64,000 nt of DNA, from assembly GCF_018446385.1 (NCBI RefSeq), contig NC_055987.1:4547705-4611704 (forward strand). The letters run 5' to 3'. The notes under the pieces are model-generated. The model did not search any database and was not told the origin of the DNA. It saw only the letters and a list, made by a program, of their open reading frames with translations. Both the position numbers and the translations under genes were made by a program. Positions 8,044-18,883 of the stretch are shown here, piece by piece; position 1 is the stretch's first letter; each line of letters begins with the position of its first letter. Source of the stretch: Zingiber officinale (Eukaryota; Streptophyta; Magnoliopsida; Zingiberales; Zingiberaceae).

Positions 8044-10580
8044 GGTTGACCTAGAAAATGTGACCAAGGCTTCTAAGAGGCCCAACAAGGTCACTAGGAA
8101 GGTATCTAGGGAAGTTATCCCTAGTGAGTACCTAGAGCATCCAAGGAGCACCAATAGGTGTTGGGTTCCTAGGAGCATCTTCTCTACCCCATAGATGGGT
8201 TAGAGAGTGTCAACTCCGATTAGAAGGGTAGTTAACCCAACTTTGAGGAAATTGACACTCAAGGAGCATTTTCAAGGTTTTGTTAACCTTTGAAAATGAA
8301 ATGGAATTATTGATTACTCCTTGAAAGAGTAAAATGTGCCTAATGGTGGAAGAATTGATTTTAATTTTAAATGGCACATATTGGAAAATTAATAAGAACT
8401 ATCAAGTTGGGTTTTTGGTATGTTCTTAGGCAATTTAAGGCAATCCGGGCCTTAAATTTAAAAGTGCTACTCTTGAGGAAAAATGGAATATGTCAACATT
8501 TGAGGACATGTTTATTTTAATTGGCATAAATTAATCAAGGGAATAAGAAATGCAAACTTAGGCTTTGGCATTTTCTTGAAGCACTTTAGGGCAATCTAGG
8601 TTTAAGGTGTAAGTTTAGCTAAGACTTTAAGGATACTTAGATAGTTAATCTAGGTATATTTTATTTATGCTAAACCTTGCCATGATTGTTTGCCCATCAT
8701 ATGCCATGACATCATGTCTATTTTTACATTCATGTTTTATTATGAAAAATCCAAAAAATACCATGTCATGACATTCATACATCATGTAGCAATAGAATAT
8801 TTTCTTTTGAAAATTATTTTCTTTTGATGTATGCCATAACATAATCATGCATTAAGTTTAATTCCTTGTAATTAAGGACAAGTGGCATCTAACGACACTT
8901 ATTGACAAGTGACATCCTGGGTGGATGTCTAATATCTCTAAAATGCCTAGATAGATATGCATGATCCCTAGAATAGAGCAAAACCAAATTTTACATCTCA
9001 CAAAGACCTCTAAGGTGACTTGTATGTGTTTTAGTGCATATTATATACAAGTGAGATGTTAGGATGATGAACAAAGCTCAAGATGTTGATTTAGTGCATT
9101 CCTTTGAGTTTTAAATTCATCAAAACACATAGTTATGTGTTTTCCCATCATTGGGAAAGCTAATGTACAAGTCATGTGCATTATGCCCAAGGAACATGAT
9201 GGGATATTGGTTTTGAAAATGTTTTTAAAATGTTTTTGGAAAACCTTGGTGAAGGCTATCTTTTGATAGTAATCACCATTGAATAGTTAGACACAAACTT
9301 GAAGAAAAACATTAAAGTTTTTGTAAGTTTTCAAGTTTGTGTAAATCTTTGAAAATATGATGTATTTTTATAGAAAGCTATTTTTCCATGATTAAGTATG
9401 CCCTAAATAATGTCTACACGAAATTTCATAATTTTTGGATTTTTGTAGAATTTTCTAGGTTTTGAAGTTGACTGAAATGGAATTTCAGCAACTATCGAGC
9501 TCCGATCGTTCCATGGATCGATTGGGTTCCATGAATCGATCCATGGATCGATTCAAGCGGCAATTCCCGCGAGCAGAAGCTCGCTGGATCGATCAGCCGA
9601 TCGATCCAGAGTCATGATCGATTGGATCGATTGAGAAAGGTTCAATCGATTGAACCCCTCTCGATCCAAGTTGCTGATTTTGGCTGGGAAGGCCTGATCT
9701 CAGCATCTTTGAACCTCTTTGAGTCTAGGTAACCATTCCAAACCCCTTAAATACATTTGTATACATACAAAGGGTGTTTTCATGTTGAAAACAAGGATGG
9801 ATTGGTTAACGACGACTAAGTAGAAGTTTAGGTTGAGGTTGTTTCAAATTTGGAATATTTGAACCTCAAAACTTCTAAATTTGGGTTTCCTAATGTTTTA
9901 GGGATTCCAAGTCATTATTGGTGCAATGACAGAAGTTACCACCATGTCTTTAGGGGGAGGGACTCTTTAAAGACATGAAAATTATTTTTCATGAACCTTG
10001 GAAGGTGGTTAACCTTCTATTGTGGACTTGCTCAAGGTTGAGCATTTAAACTTGAAATGGGAAAAATGGGGAGTGGATATCCTCATTATTTCAAGTGGAC
10101 ACTCAAGTGGTAGATAATGCTCAAGGTTGGGTAGTTGTCTACATTGAGGGAGAAGTTAAGGATAAATGAAGGGTATGAGACCTTCATTATCGTGTTGATC
10201 ACAACGAGTGATGTTGTGAACAACGATGAGCAACTCTTCAGGGGGAGAGTCTTCAACAAATGGATTTGTTGAAGTGTGCCCAGAATTGGAGCATAGGTTG
10301 ATGTGTGTCCAACGATGGGTTGATGTGTGCCAATAGGGGGAGAATGTATGGTTAAGCTTAGTCCTTCATTACCTATGGGAAGGTCATAGGGGGAGAATGA
10401 AAGGACTCATGAAAGGGAGTAAGTTAGGCTTTCATTACCTAGAGGGAGTTTGCCCTCTTAGGGGGAGAATGAAGAGCTTAATTTATGCTTTCATTACCTA
10501 GTGGCATGAAGAAGGAGGCTATGGGATTAGCCTAACTTACATATGGGATTGTAAGTGTTATTGTGGTATTGTCAAACATC
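8044..10580 (+). other. non-coding interior of element C
   Basis: No pol motifs (DTG protease, DDE integrase, YVDD) occur in any frame. The stretch has AT-rich sections, a GATCGATC repeat cluster at 9487-9665, and a purine-rich tail (9950-10560) with repeated 'AGGGGGAGAATG' blocks near 10336, 10389 and 10460 that resemble polypurine tracts. It seems to replace the pol gene of an autonomous ancestor. Confidence 0.7.
9487..9665. repeat. GATCGAT palindrome cluster in the element C interior
   Basis: Copies of the LTR-type motif lie outside the LTR, for example CCATGGATCGATTGGG, ATCGATCCATGGATCGAT and CTGGATCGATCAGCCGATCG, followed by TCGATTGGATCGATTGAG. They suggest that the motif spreads within the element or has a role in the RNA. 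Confidence 0.7.
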
Positions 10581-10593
10581 AAAAAGGGGAGAT
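10581..10593 (+). other. polypurine tract of element C
   Basis: AAAAAGGGGAGAT lies directly before the 3' LTR start (TGTTGG at 10594). ATTGTCAAACATC just upstream (10568-10580) is the exact reverse complement of GATGTTTGACAAT inside the LTR (10661-10673), so the tract and LTR start would sit in a hairpin loop. Confidence 0.8.
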
Positions 10594-12063
10594 TGTTGGT
10601 GCAATATCCCTCAGGTCAAGGTTGACCTGGGTAACCAAGCTGAGTCTTGGTTTGGGTTTAGATGTTTGACAATAAGATATTGATTTAAGAACAGTCAAGT
10701 AGGTCAAGGTTGATTGGATACTTGATCGGAAGTCCTAAGCGGGATGTTAGGCAAAATGAAAGTCCGGTGAGTGAAGCGGCGGAAGAAAAGTCCCGGTGAG
10801 TGAAGCCAGGCGAAGGAAGTCTAGTGAGTGAAGCTAGGCGGATGGAAATCCTGGTGAGTGAAGCCGGTGAAAGTCCTAGTGAGTGAAGCTGGGAAATCCT
10901 GGTGAGTGAAGCCGGTGAAAACCCTAGTGAGTGAAGCTAGGTGAAAGTCCTAGTGAGTGAAGCTAGGCGGATGGAAAACCCTAGTAAGTGAAGCTAGGTG
11001 AAAGTCACGGTGAGTGAAGCCGGGCAGGAAAATCCAGATGGATCAAGGATGATCGGACATCAGGTGTGGAAGTCCAAGTAGGTCAAAGGATTGTTGGATA
11101 CTTGACATGAAAGAAAAGTCCAAGTAGGTCAAAGGGATTGACCGGATACTTGGCAAGAGAAAAGTCCAAGTGGGTCAAGGGATTGACCGGACACTTGGTA
11201 AGGGAGTCCTAGCAGGTCAAGGGTGACTAGATGCTAGGCATGACATACTAACAGGTCAAGGTTGACCGGATGTTGGTTTGGAGGTTTAGGACTTGGTTTT
11301 GGACAAAACCAAGTCTTGGATCGATCGATGGATCGATCCAGCTCCGATCGATCGGTGGATCGATCCGGACTGAAGACGAGCCACGGATCGATCCGTGGAT
11401 CGATTGAGGTCAATCGATCGATGGATCGATTGGGACGCTCCGCGCGATAAGCGCCGGATCGATCCGTGGATCGATCCAGCGCTTATCCTGGAGCGCCCGG
11501 ATCGATCCGTGGATCGATCCAAAGCCTCCCGATCGATGGGAACATTCGAATCGATCGGGATCCGACCGTTAGCGTCGTTTATAGCTGCGCAGCGTTCGAT
11601 GGGCTGCAAGAACTTCTCGATTCACTCGAGCTCGCCAACTCCTCCCTCACAAAGCTCGGATCGCTTCTTGAAGGATCTTGGAAGCTCTCCAAGTCAAGAG
11701 GCGGATCAAAGCCAAGAAGAGAAGCTAGGGTTAGGGTTTTGTACTCATTGTAAGCTTGTAAGCTTGTATTTCTTGTATCCTTTCCCTCTCTTCTTGTATT
11801 GAGTCTTGTAGGGCTTCTCCGCCCTTGGTAGTTACCATAAAGGAGAGTTTTATTTAGTGGAGGGTGTGTGTGTTGGTGTGGATCCTTGGATTAGTCACCT
11901 CTTGTGAGGTGGATACCAAGTAAAACTAACCGTGTTAGCGTTGTGTGTTTGTTTCTGTATTTTCCGCTGCACATCTTTGAAGGAACAAGCAACGCCGAGC
12001 ACCGAGCGAACGCGACGAGCTATTCACCCCCCCCCCCCCCTCTAGCTACTTTTGGTCCTAACA
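10594..12063 (+). repeat. 3' LTR of element C
   Basis: 1470 bp, ending CCTAACA before the CGCCC duplication. It has the same layout as the 5' LTR: inverted-repeat array 10694-11276 and GATCGATC array 11318-11561. Many units have lost one or two bases (for example CCTGG to CCGG), which breaks pairing that is intact in the 5' copy. Confidence 0.9.
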
Positions 12064-12068
12064 CGCCC

Positions 12069-12560
12069 GGCAGCTACAGGAGAGGGGGGGACGCAGTCCG
12101 CCCCCGAAACAGAAGTTACTCCATCCGCTTCAACAGAGGTTGAGGCGGATCCTGTTTCCTCTGCCCCAGCCGAGCTGGGAGTCCCCCAGGCCGGGGATTC
12201 ACCACGGGAAGTTCGGCGGAAACGTCGAAGAGACCCCAGCCTTCCACCGTCGCTTCGCCAGATCGCACGCCGTCGCAGATCGGGACCTCAGTGGCCTCGC
12301 CCACCGCACAGCCCTCTGGCTCTCCTCCTCGGACTCGTCGTCGCTTACGACGGTTGGGCAAAACATCAACCATAGGGGAGTCCTCGGGCCAGGTGACTGC
12401 GGCTGAGGAAGTGCCGGCCGGCCACCCGACCGTCAAGACTACCCTTCGATTCCCATCGGAGGAATATTTATTGTCTGCCGATCGGCGTAATTGTCTTCTT
12501 TTGTCTATTTTTGCTTGCCCTTCATCGTCGTTTTTTGTCTGTTTGGTGCTTATTCGTAGA
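12069..12560 (+). pseudogene. antisense gene of element A, continuation of exon 2
   Basis: After the second CGCCC the frame continues with Pro/Ala/Glu-rich sequence and a basic RRKRRRDP-like patch, comparable to the KRRR-containing exon 2 in element D. It decays near 12440. No coiled-coil exon 3 is found before the tandem array, so this copy has lost its C-terminal half. Confidence 0.5.
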
Positions 12561-12782
12561 ATCAGTTAAGCTCCATGTGTTCCACATTAGACGACCGATC
12601 GGGTTAATCAGTTGACTTGTTTTCCTCGAAATCGTTCAGCGCTTGGCTATGCTGTTTGCATTCAGTGAATGCGAAGTATTGGCAAATTGATGGCCGATCG
12701 GACTTAATCAATTTAGTACTTGCGAACGCTCGTTATTTGGCGTCCTTAGTTTCGTCCAGTAAGCTCACAGTCGCGGGTTTGA

Positions 12783-13815
12783 CTCTCGATCTTTAACGTC
12801 GGATCTCGACGGCGCGGTTATTTATAGCCGGTCGGCGCGGTTCTCGATTTTTAACGACGGGGCTCGTCGGTCTTCCGCTCGGACGTTTATAGACGCCGGC
12901 TCGTCTCTCGATCTTTAACGTTGGTGCTCGACGGCGCGGTTATTTTTAGCCGGTCGGCGCGGCTCTCGATTTTTAACGACGGGGCTCGTCGGTCTTCCGT
13001 TCGGACGTTTATAGACGCCGGCTCGTCTCTCGATCTTTAACGTCGGTGCTCGACGGCGCGGTTATTTATAGCCGGTCGGCGCGGCTCTCGATTTTTAACG
13101 ACGGGGCTCGTCGGCTTTCCGCTCGGACGTTTATAGACGCCGGCTCGTCTTTCGATATTTAACGTCGGTGCTCGACGGCGCGGTTATTTATAGCCGGTCG
13201 GCGCGGCTCTCGATTTTTAACGACGGGGCTCGTCGGTCTTCCGCTTGGACGTTTATAGACGCCGGCTCGTCTCTCGATCTTTAACGTCGGTGCTCGACGG
13301 CGCGGTTATTTATAGCCGGTCGGCGCGGCTCTCGATTTTTAACGACGGGCCTCGTCGGCTTTCCGCTCGGACGTTTATAGACGCCGGCTCGTCTCTCGAT
13401 ATTTATCGTCGGTGCTCGACGGCGCGGTTATTTATAGCCGGTCGGCGCGGCTCTCGATTTTTAACGACGGGCCTCGTCGGCTTTCCGCTCGGACGTTTAT
13501 AGACGCCGGCTCGTCTCTCGATTTTAGCGTCGGCCGGAGGGTTTATAGCCGCCGGTCGGCTCTCGAATTTTAACGACGGGCTCGTCGGTCTTCCGCTCGG
13601 ACGTTTATAGACGCCGGCTCGTCTCTCGATCTTTAACGTCGGTGCTCGACGGCGCGGTTATTTATAGCCGGTCGGCGCGGCTCTCGATTTTTAACGACGG
13701 GGCTCGTCGATCTTCCGCTCGGACGTTTATAGACGCCGGCTCGTCTCTCGATCTTTAACGTCGGTGCTCGACGGCGAGGTTATTTATAGTCGGTCGGCGC
13801 GGCTCTACGGTTTAA
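12783..13815. repeat. 122-bp tandem repeat array of element A
   Basis: About eight units start CTCTCGAT at 12783, 12905, 13027 and so on, at exact 122-bp spacing. Each is a dimer of a ~58-bp half (…GCGGTTATTTATAGCCGG…) and a ~64-bp half (…CGGACGTTTATAGACGCCGG…) that share the CTCTCGAT.TTTAACG core. Related ~65-bp monomer arrays occupy the same position in B (42530-43470) and D (51345-52050). Confidence 0.9.
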
Positions 13816-14143
13816 CGTCTGGGCTAGACGGCCGTTAAGGCTAATTTTAACGCTCCCGTTCGGCGCAGCTTAACATATACAAAATTAGCGCCATATTACA
13901 CCACTTTGCTTCCCGCACGTGGCCTTCGGTTTTTGTGTCGATGCTTGGGTATCGTACGCCCGGCCGAACGGCACGGGGTCTTCAGCATTGAGCATTTTGG
14001 CTCGGATAATTTACCTCCGTCCGACCGGTACGGGGCCTTCGATTGTTGACAATGCCTTATAATTGTCCTCTTGATTCTTCATTTCTGCATTACCAATATT
14101 CAGTCGAAAAAAGTATACAGGATGATTTACAGTGGTACACCTT

Positions 14144-15410
14144 TCATCCCGCCCGGTAAGGCTGGAGGTGGTTCGCGCTCCACGGCCTATCTAACTGCCG
14201 ACCGTCCTCATCCTCCAAATAATACGCACCCGAGCGGAGCTTTTCGATGATTTTGAAGGGACCTGCCCACGGAGCTTCAAGCTTGCCGACGTCGCCGACC
14301 GGTTTGACTTTCTTCCAGTCAAGGTCCCCGACCTGGAATGATCGGGGAATGACGCGGCGGTTGTAGTTTTGCTTCATTCGTTGACGGTATGCCATCAGCC
14401 GAACGGATGCCTTGGCCCGCTCCTCATCAACCAAATCAAGCTCCATGTTCCTCCGCTCGGCGTTGCTTCCATCGTAACATTGGACCCGGACGGACTCGAC
14501 GCCGACTTCAACCGGAATGACTGCTTCGCCGCCGTACACCAGATGAAAAGGTGTGACGCCCGTTGCTTCCTTAGGAGTCGTCCGGATGGCCCATAAAACG
14601 CCCGGCACTTCATCCGGCCAACTTCCTCCCACGTGCGTAGAATACGGAGAATTTCCCGGTTGGCTACTTCGGCTTGACCGTTGCTTTGGGGGTAAGCCAC
14701 GGATGTGAAGTGTTGCTCGATGCCGTAGCTTTTGCACCAATCTTCTAGCACCTTCCCTGTGAATTGCCGCCCATTGTCGGAAACCAATCGGCGAGGGATA
14801 CCGAACCTCATGAGATGTTGCCGAATGAATTTGACCATCTGCTCGGTGATCCTGGCTAGTGGCTCAACCTCCACCCACTTGGAAAAATAATCGACCGCCA
14901 CCAGCAAAAATTTCCTCTGCCCGGTCGCCATCGGAAATGGACCCACAATATCCATTCCCCATTGATCGAAAGGACATGAAACGGCTGATGTCTTCATCTC
15001 CTCTGCCGGTCGGTGCGAGAAGTTGTGATACTTCTGGCATGAAAGGCACGCAGATACTGTCCGAGCGGCGTCCATTTGTAAGGTCGGCCAAAAGTATCCA
15101 GCTAGTAAAATCTTCTTGGCTAGTGATCGTCCGCCCGGATGTCCTCCGCATGATCCTTGATGTACCTCTTGGAGGATGTAAGCCGAGTCTTCCGAGCTCA
15201 CACACTTCAACAGCGGGCGAGAGAAAGCCTTCTTGTAGAGCTGATCGGCGATGAGTGTGAACCAACCGGCCCTCCTCCTGAGCAGCTGGGCCTCATCCCG
15301 ATCGGCAGGAGTGGTGCCCGAGCGCAAAAACTCCATGATAGGTGTCCTCCAGTCGTCCGGAAACATGAGGCCTTCCATTCGGTCAACATGTGCCACCAAA
15401 GATACTTGTT
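14144..15410 (-). pseudogene. integrase region of element A
   Basis: Read on the minus strand from about 15410, it shows the H2C2 zinc-binding stretch (HQGSCGGHPGG ... CLSCQKYH). Next come the catalytic core WGMDIVGPFP and LVSDNGRQFTG with PQSNGQAEVANRE (Asp, Asp, Glu all present), then FHLVYGGEAVIPVEVGVES and a C-terminal KVKPVGDVGKLEAPWAGPFK segment ending near HLQPYRAG. At least one frameshift (near 14640) splits it, so no intact enzyme is made. It would join element DNA to the chromosome. The order is that of a gypsy pol. Confidence 0.75.
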
Positions 15411-15429
15411 CAATTGGCTTCGGGATAAT

Positions 15430-16232
15430 GACCGGCGTTATAGAACTTGCTAGTTCGTCCGCCGCCTGGTTCTCCGCTCGGGAATTTTCTGAATAAGAAC
15501 CTCATGGAAATTAGCTTTGAGTTTTCAAAGGCCTCGACAGAGTTTAAGCCGAGCGTTGATTTCAAAGGTGCCGCATTCTTGAGCGCCAACCGTGAATCAA
15601 TAAAGTGTCACCCGACCGGCTCCCACATGCCGTCTTGCCTGCAATCCGGCATGAGGGCCTCATACTCGCTCATTGTTGGTAGCTTTGTAATCCAACGGAT
15701 AAGTGCATCTTTTCTTCTTGAGGCGAGAGCAAGAATATTCCAATCCCACTTCCGAGCCGAGTGGAAGACCCATCCACATATATTCTCCACAGAGCTTCCG
15801 CTCCGGCCTTTGCACTTCGGTCACAAAATCAGCCAAGGATTGCGCTTTGATCGCCGAGCGGGGTTGGTATTGGATGTCAAATTCACTTAGTTCTGTCGTC
15901 CATTTGATGAGCCGTCCGGACGCTTCCGGATTCAACAAGACTCTTCCTAGTGGGTTGTTCGTCCGGACAATGATGGTGTGAGCCAAGAAATATGGTCGGG
16001 CCGAGCTGCTAGAACCAAAGCAAAGGCCAACTTCTCGAGCGTGTAACGAGATTCGACATTTTAAAATGTGGCTCAAAATACACCGCGCCACCTTCACAAG
16101 TCCGAGCCTCTGACATGCTCGATTGACGAGATAAATATAAAATGACTCACCCCGATCGGCTTGGCAAGTATAGGCAGAGAATTGAGATATCAATTCTCCG
16201 AACGCCCGGTCACATTCTTTGTCCCATGGAAC
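15430..16232 (-). pseudogene. RNase H regions of element A
   Basis: Minus-strand fragments include the connection/RNase H part (YFLAHTIIVRTNNPLGRVLL, IKWTTELSEFDIQYQPRSAI) followed by remnants of a second RNase H (YMWMGLPLGSEVGLEYS, YKATNNE). A second, archaeal-like RNase H is a mark of the Tat lineage. Frameshifts and small deletions are frequent. Confidence 0.65.
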
Positions 16233-17030
16233 TTAGTAGCCTTGCGCAGATCTTGAAGAATGGTAGGCTCCGGCTGAGATGAATTGATCCGACCGGTCAA
16301 CCGCCGCACTTCCCTTGTATTTCGGAGGCGGCATGTCTTGTAGAGCTTTCACTTTGGGATTTGCTTCAATACCCTGTTCGGTCACTATGTATCCCAAGAA
16401 ATGCTCTCCTTTTGCTCCGAACAGGCCTCGGGATTTATCCCGACTCCATATTTGCGTAGCGCTCGGAAGGTTTCTTCCATGTCCTTGAAGAGATCGGCCG
16501 CTCGGCTGATTTGATAAGAATGTCGCCCACATAGACTTCCAGATTCCGCCCGATCTGCTCCCCGAACACTTTGTTCATCAAGCGTTGATAGGTGGCCCCC
16601 ATTCTTCAATCCGAACGGCATCACGTTGTAGCAATATGTGCCATCAGCGTAAAGCTAACTTTTCTTGATCTTCACGGGCGAGCAACACTTGATGATAGCA
16701 TTGGTAGGCGTCGTATTAACTCGCAGCCGACCGTAGAGTCCACCAATTGTTCTATCAGGCGGGGATAAAAATCTTTGGGCATGCTTTGTTTAAGTCCCGA
16801 AAGTCGATGCAGACTCTCCACTTGCCGCCCGGCTTGAGACTAATACTACGTTAGCCACCAGCTCGGGAACTGCACCTCGCGGATGTGGCCGGCCTCCGCT
16901 CGGATGATGGCATTTTGCTCGACATCAAATCTCTTTTTCTCTTCGGCCGGGCGTCCGGCGGACATGCAACTCATGCCGCTATGCTCGCGAATTCGGCAAC
17001 TCATGTGTCGACCAGACGAAGACATCATGA
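16233..17030 (-). pseudogene. reverse transcriptase remains of element A
   Basis: The minus strand holds scattered RT pieces: an EQNAIIRAE...HIREVQFPSW entry segment near 16850-16990, a MMPFGLKN-type segment near 16600, a degenerate SVRAADLFKDMEETF region near 16500 and FLGYIVTEQGIEANP near 16370. Indels prevent any continuous frame. Confidence 0.6.
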
Positions 17031-17442
17031 TTTCGTTGTAGGCATTGGATCAGCTCCTCCTTCGCTCCTCCTCCGGATCGGAGGCGATAAAGTCGTGGCC
17101 TCCGATCGGGTCGGATGGATCTGAACCTCCTCCTTTTCATCATAAATTAAAGCAAGAGGTTTTTCGGTTATGGCGTGTACTTCGATCCGCCTTCCGAGTG
17201 GAACAAGCTTCCGCTCGGATCATCTCTATATAGCACCGCCGAGCTAGGCTCGATCTCCACGCATTTCTCCTACTTTGTCGCCCACGGGAACTTGATCTTG
17301 ATGGAAGGTTGAGACTATCTGCTCGAATTGAGAGCCGGCCGTCCCAAAATGACGCTGGGGCGAAGGAGAGTCGACCACCAAAGTTTATTGTCCCGGTCCT
17401 CCCGGCTCTTCTCCGAGGTAGCCAACGGATCTGTCCGACCGG

Positions 17443-17757
17443 CTATACTTCGTTACCCGTGAACCCGTAGAGCGGCGTTGTCATGGGTAGCAGCTCGGCT
17501 CGATCGATTTGCAGCTGATCGAACGCCTTCTTGAATATAATGTTGACCGAGCCCCCTGTGTCAACAAATATGCGGTGAATAGTGTAATTTGCAATTACCG
17601 CTTTAATGAGCAGAGCGTCGTCGTGGGCACTTCTACTCCTTCTAAGTCTCCGGGCCGAAAGTGATTTCGTCCACTTGCCCGCCTTGGTCGCAACCGATCG
17701 CGTGGATCCAGAGTTGTCGGACGCCCGCCTCGGCTGGAGTCTCCTCCGCCCGCCCAC
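17443..17757 (-). pseudogene. aspartic protease region of element A
   Basis: The frame contains IHRIFVDTGGSVNIIFKKAF with the DTG active-site triplet, then QLQIDRAELLPMTTPLYGF. The equivalent in B and D reads DTGSS. It is separated by frameshifts from Gag upstream and RT downstream. It would mature the polyprotein. Confidence 0.65.
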
Positions 17758-17946
17758 CAGAATAACGTTGATCTCGCCTCGGAAGTATTGCTCCTATTTT
17801 CCTCTTCCCAAGCGGACGGTACGGATCGTTCTCTTGACGCCGGCGATTCTCTTGCCTGAGATCGACGCCGATCGGGCTTGTTGATGTCGCCTCGGTGGGT
17901 CCGTCGACTTCATGGGTCCTTTGCCTCCTGTCGATGGAAGGAGACG

Positions 17947-18868
17947 TCAGCCTTCCTGGAACAGGATTAGCCACGAAGGAAAACTTCGACAATCCCTTGT
18001 GTTGTGTGTATCCGTCCGGTGGAAGGAGCGAACATAGGGTCCATTTCTTCTTGGCTTGCTTCGAGCTGTACTTGGGACCTTACGAGGGAGCGGATTGCTT
18101 TGGCCCTTGGTCCCCTCGGCGGTTGATGAGCGGCGTAGTGCTTCCGTTCGGCTGGAGGTGCCCGCTCGGTTGCTTTTTCCAGGCGGCTTGCGCTTCTTCC
18201 ACGTTAATGTACTCGTTGGCTCGATGTAACATGTGATCATAATCCCGGGCGGCTTTCGGATGAGCGATCGGAAGAAATCTCCATCCACTAGGCCTTGTGT
18301 GAAGGCATTCATCATGGTTTCTGGCCGTTGGAATGTCCATCGCCACTTGGTTGAATCACCGGATGTAAGCTCAAGCGATTCCCGGCCTCTGCTTGATGGC
18401 GAACACTTACGCTTGTTTTTTGATAGCGACCTCGGCGGTGGAGGAAGGTCGTTGGAGTCCTGAAGTCGGTGATGGATCCGTCCGGCAGCCTCCGAAACCA
18501 CCGTTGAGCCGATCCCGAGAGAGTGGTAAGAAAGACTCGGGACTTTACTCCATCGGTGTATTGATGGAGCGTGGCTGTGTTATCAAACTTACCCAGATGA
18601 TCATCCGGGTCAGTTGTTCCATTGTACTCGCCGATCGTCGGAGGCACGTAGTGCTTGGGCAGAGGGTCTCGCAGAATAGCCTCCGAAAATTGGCGATTGA
18701 TCCGCTCGGGAGATGAGTCCGCTCGGGGAGCTTTCCCCTTTCTGTCATCTCGCCTAGGCATCTCGTCTGAAGAAGATCCTCTATCTCTCCGAGCTGGTAC
18801 GGCTTCAGGGGTGCGGAATAAGGCCCGATGGAATGCGACGGTGGCTTGAGGTGCTTCCGCTCGGCCAC
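17947..18868 (-). pseudogene. gag region of element A
   Basis: Minus-strand frames carry a retrotransposon gag pattern (GSAQRWFRRLPDGSI, LHQYTDGVKSRVFLTTLSG) preceded by PRRDDRKGKAPRADSSPERI, and a zinc-knuckle-like FHRTDTHNTRDC. The region is split across at least three frames. The N-terminal codons are cut off by the LTR-like block beginning at 18884. Confidence 0.65.
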
Positions 18869-18883
18869 CCGACGCAGACGTTG

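Larger units (their letters stand above)
4776..12063 (+). mobile_element. Element C: gag-only, copia-type LTR retrotransposon, complete copy
   Basis: It is flanked by the 5-bp duplication CGCCC (4771-4775 and 12064-12068). The two LTRs (4776-6277 and 10594-12063) begin TGTTGG and end CCTAACA. A tRNA-Met-type primer site follows the 5' LTR and a polypurine tract precedes the 3' LTR. The only long reading frame is Gag (6352-8043). About 2.5 kb between Gag and the 3' LTR holds no protease, integrase or reverse transcriptase motif, so this copy is non-autonomous. It is inserted in exon 2 of the antisense gene of element A. Confidence 0.9.

Noticed and set aside
12783..13815. Regular tandem arrays as a CRISPR-like locus (also 42480-43470 and 51345-52050)
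   Set aside because: The whole 65/122-bp unit repeats, with no unique spacers, in a plant nuclear element; it is a retrotransposon internal satellite.
14144..18868. Integrase, RNase H, protease and gag frames as host genes
   Set aside because: They form an ordered gag-pol set between LTRs with TSDs and are all frameshifted; they belong to element A.
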